A stretch of 64,000 bases of DNA, taken from the NCBI RefSeq assembly GCF_011382985.1, contig NZ_CP049933.1:1426001-1490000 (forward strand), given 5' to 3'. The position numbers were made by a program, and so were the translations under genes. Positions within the stretch are counted from its first letter, which is position 1. Every line of letters starts with the position of its first letter. The notes under the pieces are model-generated. The model saw nothing but the letters and a program-made list of their open reading frames with translations, did not search any database and was not told the DNA's origin. Shown here in pieces: positions 58,548 through 64,000 of the stretch. This DNA comes from Leucobacter coleopterorum. Its GTDB lineage: Bacteria; Actinomycetota; Actinomycetes; Actinomycetales; Microbacteriaceae.

Positions 58548-60128
58548 GCTCGAGGTAGTCCTTTGACCAGTGATCTTCGGTCGCGTCGGGCATGATCAGT
58601 ACGCGCTCAGGGTTGAGCGCCTCGACGGCGCCCTGATCGTGTGACACGAGTACAACAGCACCCTTGAAGTGTGCCAGGGCGTCGAGGATCTCCTCGCGGC
58701 TCGCGGGGTCCAGGTTGTTGGTGGGCTCGTCAAGCAGTAGCACGTTCGCGCTTGATACCACGAGCATCGCGAGCGCAAGGCGGGTCTTTTCGCCGCCTGA
58801 GAGCACTCCCGCTGGTTTGTGTACGTCGTCGCCCGTGAACAGGAACGAGCCGAGCACCTTGCGCGCTTCGGTTTCGGTCAGGTGGCGCGACACCGAGATC
58901 ATGTTCTGCAACACGCTCGCTTTGACGTCGAGCGTCTCGTGTTCCTGCGCGTAGTAGCCGACTTTGAGGCCGTGGCCGGCAACAATCTCGCCGGTGTCGG
59001 GCTCGTCCACCTGGGCGAGCAGGCGCAGCAGAGTGGTCTTGCCCGCACCGTTGAGACCCAAGATCACCACCTTTGAGCCGCGGTCGATTGCAAGATCAAC
59101 GCCGGCAAAAATCTCGAGCGAACCGTAGGACTTCGAGAGCCCCTCCGCCATGAGCGGTGTTTTCCCGCAGGGGCCGGATCCGGGAAGCGCAGCTTTGCTA
59201 CTCGATCGACCTGGCGCACCTCTTCAAGGCTCGACAGCATCTTGTCGGCACGCGCCACCATTTGGTGAGCAGCTGCCGCTTTCGAAGCCTTTGCTCCGAA
59301 GCGGGCGGCCTGATCCTTGAGTACCGAGGCCTTCTTTTCGATGTTCGAGCGTTCCTTGCGGCGACGCTCTTCGTCGGCAGCGCGCTGGCGCAGGTACAGC
59401 TTCCAGCCCATGTTGTAGATGTCGATGACCTGGCGGTTGGCATCGAGGTAGAAGACACGGTTGACGGTCTCACCCACAAGGTCGATGTCGTGACTGATCA
59501 CGATGACACCGCCCTTGTAGGTCTTTAAGAACTCGCGCAGCCAGACAATGGAGTCGGCGTCGAGGTGGTTGGTGGGCTCATCGAGGATCATCGTGTCGGC
59601 GTCCGAGAAAAGGATGCGCGCAAGCTCGATGCGACGACGCTGACCACCGGAGAGGGTGCCGAGCGGCTGATCAAGAATGCGATCGGGAAGCCCAAGGTTG
59701 TGTGAGATTGAGGCGGCTTCTGACTCGGCAGCGTAGCCGCCCAGCGCGTGGAAGCGGTCGGTGAGATTTCCGAAGCGCTTCATCGCCTTTTCAGCGGTAG
59801 CGGGATCGTCAGACGCCATTTCTTCGGTCGCCTTGGCCATGTTTTTGGTCAGGGTGCCGAGTCCACGGGCATCGAGAATACGGTGTCGTGCGAGCTGGTC
59901 GGGGTCGCCGGTACGTGGATCCTGCGGCAGGAAGCCCAACTCGCCCGAGATGGTGATGTTGCCCTCAGCGGGTGGCAGCTCACCCGAGAGTGTGCGCGTG
60001 AGCGTTGTTTTGCCGGCACCGTTGCGCCCGACGAGACCAATCTTGTCGCCGGGGTTTACCCGAAACGTGACCCCTGACATCAGGCGACGCGCACCGACAT
60101 CGATCGCTAGATCCTCGACCGTAATCAT
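58531..60128 (-). CDS. ABC-F family ATPase, frameshifted
   Basis: Duplicated soluble ABC protein of 532 residues without membrane segments; ABC-F proteins act on the ribosome. Walker A motifs are GRNGAGKTT and GLNGAGKTT, signatures LSGGQRRRIELARIL and LSGGEKTRLALAML, and the linker region is charged (RRRKERSNIEKKASVLKDQ). ATG 60128 gives the usual start MITVEDLAIDVGARR. One base in GGGG 59170-59173 restores RFPDPAPCGKTPLMAEGLSKSYG. Subfamily (translation factor or antibiotic resistance) is not decided. Confidence 0.9.
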
Positions 60129-60308
60129 GTGTGCGTTCAACTCCCGGGTTCGTGTTCGGGAGAGCATCTCCCGCCAGACAACCTTGCTAGTCTACGTCAC
60201 TTTGGGTTGAGGGTTGGTCCTGCGTGCCGCATGAAGCAAGGGAGCTCACACCAGGTGTACAAGAATCAGTAGGCTGGGGGCAGGCCACACACGAGAAGGA
60301 GTCTCAAG

Positions 60309-60500
60309 ATGAGTTCTGAAGAAGACGCACAGCGCGAGGCTGCCGAAGAGTCGAAACGGAAGTTTCGCGAAGCTCTTGACCGGAAAAAGAAGCAGCAAAC
60401 ACAGCCGCGCGGTGCTGGGAAACGAGGAGATGCTGGCCCCGTTGGCCATGCACAGGGGTCCGCGGCGCATCAGCGCGAGTTTCGCCGCAAGAGTGGCTAG
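60309..60500 (+). CDS. DUF5302 family small protein
   Basis: A 63-residue basic actinobacterial protein with the family patterns ESKRKFREALDRKK and HQREFRRKSG at the end. Function unknown. GAAGGAG is 8 bases before the ATG, and a TAGGCT hexamer lies 35 bases upstream. The 180 bases between this gene and the ABC-F start contain only the two divergent leader regions. Confidence 0.8.
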   Translation: MSSEEDAQREAAEESKRKFREALDRKKKQQTQPRGAGKRGDAGPVGHAQGSAAHQREFRRKSG

Positions 60501-60507
60501 ATAGCAA

Positions 60508-60540
60508 AAGAGCTCCTCACCACACGGGTGAGGAGCTCTT
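60508..60540. terminator. bidirectional hairpin terminator
   Basis: AAGAGCTCCTCACC pairs with GGTGAGGAGCTCTT around a 5-base loop, 7 bases after the DUF5302 stop and 12 before the end of the sufT-like gene on the other strand. Confidence 0.8.
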
Positions 60541-60552
60541 CTCGTTTCGCTA

Positions 60553-60903
60553 CTAGATCGAAAAGCCCAGCGCTCTCATCATGTCCCGACCGTCGTCGGT
60601 GATGCGTTCCGGCGTCCACGGCGGCATCCACACCCAGTTGATGCGGAAGGCCGTCACGAGCCCGTCGAGCGACTCAGCGATGTCGTTCTCGATCACGTCG
60701 GTGAGGGGGCAGCCCGCACTGGTCAGCGTCATACTGATAACCAGAGCATCGTGTTCCTCGTCGAAAGCTAGATCGTAGATCAAACCGAGGTCGACAATAT
60801 TCACGCCGAGCTCGGGATCGGACACGTTCTTCAGTGCTTCGATCGCCTGCTCGCGGAATTCCGGGTCGATTGACTGCGGAACTGTGGTCGTGTTCTCGCT
60901 CAT
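60553..60903 (-). CDS. sufT: SufT-like DUF59/MIP18 family Fe-S maturation protein
   Basis: A 116-residue protein of the DUF59 family, which acts as an accessory Fe-S maturation factor. It carries SDPELGVNIVDLGLIYDL, LTSAGCPLTDVIENDI with the conserved Cys, and a C-terminal PPWTPERITDDGR. Last gene of the suf operon, 16 bases after sufC. The cysteine desulfurase SufS and SufU usually encoded between them are not here. Confidence 0.88.
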   Translation of the reverse strand: MSENTTTVPQSIDPEFREQAIEALKNVSDPELGVNIVDLGLIYDLAFDEEHDALVISMTLTSAGCPLTDVIENDIAESLDGLVTAFRINWVWMPPWTPERITDDGRDMMRALGFSI

Positions 60904-60919
60904 GGTGACAGCCTACGCC

Positions 60920-61678
60920 TTAAGCCTCAACGAGGAAACGGTCGTAGCCCTCTTCTTCAAGGCGATCTGCAAGCTCGGGGCCACCCTCTTCTGCGACGCG
61001 ACCGTTCACGAACACGTGCACGAAGTCGGGCTTGATGTAGCGCAGGATTCGCGTGTAGTGCGTGATCAGGAGGAGCCCGAGTCCGGTGTTGTCTTTCGCG
61101 CGGTTCACGCCCTCGGACACAATCTTGAGCGCGTCAACGTCGAGGCCGGAGTCGGTCTCGTCGAGCACAGCGAACTTGGGCTTCAACAGTTCGAGCTGCA
61201 GAATCTCGTTGCGCTTCTTTTCGCCGCCGGAGAAGCCCTCGTTCACGTTGCGCGATGCGAAGGACTCGTCCATGCGCAGGTTCTCCATTGCAGACTTGAC
61301 CTCCTTCATCCAGGTGCGGATGGCGGGGGCTTCGCCGTCGATGGCGGTCTTGGCGGTGCGCAGGAAGTTTGCGTTGGTGACGCCCGGGATCTCAACGGGG
61401 TACTGCATCGCGAGGAAGAGTCCAGCCTGAGCGCGCTCATCGACGCTCATTTCGAGCACCTCTTCGCCGTCGAGCAGGATCGATCCACTGGTGACCTCGT
61501 AACGTGGGTGGCCAGCAATTGCGTAGGCAAGCGTCGACTTGCCTGAACCGTTCGGGCCCATGATGGCGTGGGTCTCGCCCTGCTTGATGGTGAGGTCGAC
61601 TCCGCGCAGGATCTGCTTCGCGCCCTGCTCGGTCTCGACACTGACGTGCAGGTCCTTGATCTCAAGAACTGAACTCAT
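60920..61678 (-). CDS. sufC: Fe-S cluster assembly ATPase SufC
   Basis: ATPase of the SufBCD scaffold. The 252-residue protein has Walker A GPNGSGKSTLAYAI, the SufC-specific GFSGGEKKRNEILQL signature, Walker B FAVLDETDSGLD and LITHYTRIL. Its ATG overlaps the Rieske gene stop by four bases. Confidence 0.96.
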   Translation of the reverse strand: MSSVLEIKDLHVSVETEQGAKQILRGVDLTIKQGETHAIMGPNGSGKSTLAYAIAGHPRYEVTSGSILLDGEEVLEMSVDERAQAGLFLAMQYPVEIPGVTNANFLRTAKTAIDGEAPAIRTWMKEVKSAMENLRMDESFASRNVNEGFSGGEKKRNEILQLELLKPKFAVLDETDSGLDVDALKIVSEGVNRAKDNTGLGLLLITHYTRILRYIKPDFVHVFVNGRVAEEGGPELADRLEEEGYDRFLVEA

Positions 61679-62007
61679 GACTGAATCTCTTTCGTAACGT
61701 TGGGGTCTATGTACACGTCGCCGTGGTTAATCTCGACGACATAAACGGGAACCGGTTCGTAGGCCGGCAGGTTTTGGGGTTGGCCGGTGCACAGTGAGAA
61801 TGCTGAGCCATGTGCCCAGCACTCCAGGGTGTCACCCTCCACGAAACCCTCAGAAAGGCTGATCTGGCCGTGGCTGCAGGTGTCACCGATGGCGTGCACT
61901 TCGCCCTGAGAATCGAGCACTACAGCAATCGGAACACCATCGATGACCACACGAGTGGCCTGATCCTGAACCAAATCGCTGATTGCGAGTGCCTTCTGCA
62001 GCCCCAT
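61675..62007 (-). CDS. Rieske-type ferredoxin in the suf operon
   Basis: A 110-residue Rieske [2Fe-2S] protein with ligands Cys44/His46 (CSHG) and Cys63/His66 (CWAH). It resembles ferredoxin subunits of non-heme oxygenases, and in actinobacteria such a gene is commonly placed between sufD and sufC. A role as electron donor in cluster assembly is plausible but unproven. It starts immediately after the sufD stop with no gap. Confidence 0.9.
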   Translation of the reverse strand: MGLQKALAISDLVQDQATRVVIDGVPIAVVLDSQGEVHAIGDTCSHGQISLSEGFVEGDTLECWAHGSAFSLCTGQPQNLPAYEPVPVYVVEINHGDVYIDPNVTKEIQS

Positions 62008-63213
62008 TTAGATGGAACTCTCGGCGAGTTCAGCCTCGATTGCTTCCTGCAGTCGAGCCTCAGTTGCTTCGTGGCCAATCTTGCTGACCACCTCAAGCAG
62101 GAAGCCGCGAACGACAAGCTTGCGTGCTTCCTCTTCTGATACGCCGCGGCTCATCAGGTAGAACAGATGTTCCTCGTCGAAGCGGCCCGTTGCCGAGGCA
62201 TGGCCCGCGCCCTCAATGTCGCCGGTTTCGATCTCAAGGTTCGGGATCGAGTCTGCGCGGGTGCCCTCTGAGAGCACAAGGTTGCGGTTCTGCTCGTAGC
62301 TGTCAGTGCCAGTTGCGTTACGGCGGATGAGCACGTCGCCGATCCACACGGTGTGAGCACCCTCGCCCTGCAGCGCACCCTTGTAGGTGACGCGGCTGCG
62401 GGTGTGAGGGGCGTCGTGGTCCATATAGACCTGGTGCTCAAGGTGCTGGCCAGCATCGGCGAAGTACGCGCCGAAGGCCTCGCCGTTTGCGCCTTCGTGA
62501 TCCAGGTGGATCGAGGGGTTCAGGCGCACGATGCTGCCGCCGAGCGATACCACGATGTGGGTGAACGACGCATCGCGGCCCACGGTGGCGTAGTGGCTGG
62601 CGAGGTGGATCGCCTCGCTCCCCCACTGCTGCACCGAAACCAGAGTGAGGTTCGCGCCGTCGCCGACGACGATCTCGACGTTTTCGGAGAGCTGCGCCGA
62701 GCCGGTGTTCTCGACGATAACGAGGCCCCGGCTGTTCGCCTTGGCCTCGATGATCGTGTGTGCGGCGCGAGGCGCCGCATCAAGGGAATCACGAGTGATC
62801 GTCGCGGTGACGTGCTCGTCGCCCGACACGGTGACCAGGTGTGCCTCCTGGAACGCGCTCCACGCCGCGGCAGCTCCGCGCTCTTCGGGTGTGCCGGCGC
62901 GACCGATACGCTTATCGTCGCGTGCGATCCACTCTGCGGTGATCCCCGCTACGGCAGGAACCTCAACCGCGATGCGGGAACCGTCGAGTTCACCGTTTAG
63001 TAGAGCGTCGAGCTTCGCGACTGGCGAGAACTTCCATGCGGCCTCGCGGCCGGTGACCTTCTCGAACGCCGCAACGTCGGTTGATTTCGGGCGCTCTGAG
63101 CGAGTCTGCACCGGGATGCGGTTTTCCCAGTCTCCGTCGGAGTGCGCTTTCAGGCCGTGCTGAGCATTACCCTCTGCTGCGGGCACTGGTTTGGTGGCTT
63201 CAGCTGTGGTCAT
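62008..63213 (-). CDS. sufD: Fe-S cluster assembly scaffold SufD
   Basis: Scaffold partner of SufB, 401 residues. The beta-helix core is visible (VENTGSAQLSENVEIVVGDGANLTL), and the C-terminal [16 protein letters not shown]-like segment reads [27 protein letters not shown]. The N-terminus is polar and variable. ATG shares one base with the sufB stop. Confidence 0.94.
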   Translation of the reverse strand: MTTAEATKPVPAAEGNAQHGLKAHSDGDWENRIPVQTRSERPKSTDVAAFEKVTGREAAWKFSPVAKLDALLNGELDGSRIAVEVPAVAGITAEWIARDDKRIGRAGTPEERGAAAAWSAFQEAHLVTVSGDEHVTATITRDSLDAAPRAAHTIIEAKANSRGLVIVENTGSAQLSENVEIVVGDGANLTLVSVQQWGSEAIHLASHYATVGRDASFTHIVVSLGGSIVRLNPSIHLDHEGANGEAFGAYFADAGQHLEHQVYMDHDAPHTRSRVTYKGALQGEGAHTVWIGDVLIRRNATGTDSYEQNRNLVLSEGTRADSIPNLEIETGDIEGAGHASATGRFDEEHLFYLMSRGVSEEEARKLVVRGFLLEVVSKIGHEATEARLQEAIEAELAESSI

Positions 63214-64000
63214 TATCCGACGGATCCTTCCATGCCCATTTCAATGAGCTTGTTCAGTTCGAGGGCATACTCCATGGGCAGCTCACGAGCGATCGGCTCG
63301 ATGAAGCCGCGCACGATCATTGCCATGCCCTCTTCTTCCGCCATTCCGCGGCTCATAAGGTAGAACAGCTGCTCTTCGCTGACGCGGGAAACGGTAGCCT
63401 CATGGCCCAGTTGAGCGTCATCGGTGCGAATATCGATGGCAGGGTAGGTGTCGCTGCGCGAGATTCGGTCTACGAGCAACGCGTCACAGACCACCGAGTT
63501 TGCGGAGTGGTGAGCGCTGGCTTCGATGCGAACCTCGCCGCGGTAACCGGTGCGACCGCCGCCACGTGCGATCGACTTCGCGAGGATCGACGATTGTGTG
63601 TTGGGTGCGAGGTGAATCATCTTCGCGCCCGTGTCCTGGTGCTGGCCGGGGCCCGCAAACGCTACGGAGAGAGTCTCTCCCTTTGCACGCTCTCCCGTCA
63701 GGTAGATCGACGGGTACTTCATGGTGACCTTGGATCCGATGTTGCCATCGACCCACTCCATGGTCGCACCCTCTTCTGCCACGGCACGCTTGGTGACGAG
63801 GTTGTAAACGTTGGTTGACCAGTTTTGGATCGTCGTGTAACGAACGCGAGCGTTCTTCTTCACGATGATCTCAACGACTGCGGAGTGCAGCGAGTCAGAC
63901 TTGTAGATCGGGGCCGTGCAACCCTCGATGTAGTGCACGTAGCTGTCTTCGTCGGCAATGATGAGCGTGCGTTCAAACTGGCCCATGTTCTCCGTGTTGA
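63213..64000 (-). CDS. sufB: Fe-S cluster assembly scaffold SufB (5' end outside window)
   Basis: C-terminal part of SufB, the main cluster-bearing scaffold. Visible segments include [17 protein letters not shown], the conserved [37 protein letters not shown] and the end [21 protein letters not shown]. The frame continues to the last base of the window, so the start, and any SufR regulator upstream, lie outside. An internal Met at 63986 is not the start. Confidence 0.95.
   Translation of the reverse strand, partial: NTENMGQFERTLIIADEDSYVHYIEGCTAPIYKSDSLHSAVVEIIVKKNARVRYTTIQNWSTNVYNLVTKRAVAEEGATMEWVDGNIGSKVTMKYPSIYLTGERAKGETLSVAFAGPGQHQDTGAKMIHLAPNTQSSILAKSIARGGGRTGYRGEVRIEASAHHSANSVVCDALLVDRISRSDTYPAIDIRTDDAQLGHEATVSRVSEEQLFYLMSRGMAEEEGMAMIVRGFIEPIARELPMEYALELNKLIEMGMEGSVG

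Noticed and set aside
1-64000. CRISPR arrays, tRNA or rRNA genes, insertion sequences, integrases, toxin-antitoxin pairs, defence islands
   Set aside because: None seen: intergenic spaces are short, no direct-repeat arrays, no transposase or integrase motifs, and no tRNA-like folds with a T-loop sequence were noticed by eye.

Overview
The window is a gene-dense chromosomal segment of a high-GC Gram-positive bacterium (Actinomycetota). Mycothiol synthesis (mshC), RbpA, the PafB/PafC pair, the actinobacterial bcc-aa3 oxidase genes (qcrCAB, ctaCDEF), DUF3043/DUF3099/DUF5302 proteins and the order of several blocks point to Micrococcales, most likely Microbacteriaceae (a Leucobacter-like organism is a guess). 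I saw no rRNA, tRNA, CRISPR array, insertion sequence, prophage or replication origin.

Layout. 1-12.7 kb: uppP-mshC, a PAC2 protein, a HAD phosphatase, trmI, a secreted FKBP-like lipoprotein, pafB-pafC, tatC, helY and lnt. This is the conserved neighbourhood that in many actinobacteria also holds the Pup-proteasome genes and tatA, which are absent here. 12.7-18.6 kb: a polyamine-type ABC transporter operon (potABCD) with a divergent TetR regulator and a DHFR-like reductase, lying between lnt and rbpA where ppm1 is often found. 18.6-30.3 kb: rbpA, a gene remnant, an SDR, glutamate synthase gltB-gltD, an NAD(P)-binding protein, a methyltransferase, hisD and nrdR. 30.3-41.8 kb: pyrD, DUF3043, erpA and the respiratory genes, ctaCDF on the + strand and ctaE-qcrCAB on the - strand, separated by an acetyltransferase, a TetR-type gene and corA. 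41.9-51.7 kb: trpD and trpF around an M23 peptidase, small membrane proteins, a potassium channel, a CPBP-type membrane protein with an in-frame stop, a second M23 peptidase, PAP2, an rRNA/tRNA methyltransferase and an alpha/beta hydrolase. 51.8-64 kb: a DnaQ-like exonuclease, rpmE2, an ABC ATPase, serB, a PEP-mutase-like protein, fabG, DUF3099, SURF1, a cutinase-like lipoprotein, an ABC-F protein, DUF5302 and the suf Fe-S assembly operon, which runs off the end.

The dominant unusual signal is technical. At about 30 places a conserved protein continues in another frame, and in every case adding one base (usually to a run of 2-5 G or C) restores it. After adding the inferred bases, every affected gene has a length that is a multiple of three. 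This looks like systematic homopolymer undercalling. It creates an apparent GltB-GltD fusion, a false ErpA C-terminus and several split genes, so I annotate the restored genes. A different case is an in-frame TGA in the CPBP-type gene.

I found no convincing new multi-gene system. The better biological leads are a recurrent TAnnnT hexamer 6-7 bases before start codons (leaderless transcripts), a repeated AGATTATC(S)TGCA motif forming a near-perfect 42-bp palindrome upstream of the CPBP gene, an Arg/Gly/Gln-rich insert in HelY, and the pruned proteasome/tatA and lnt-ppm1-rbpA neighbourhoods.
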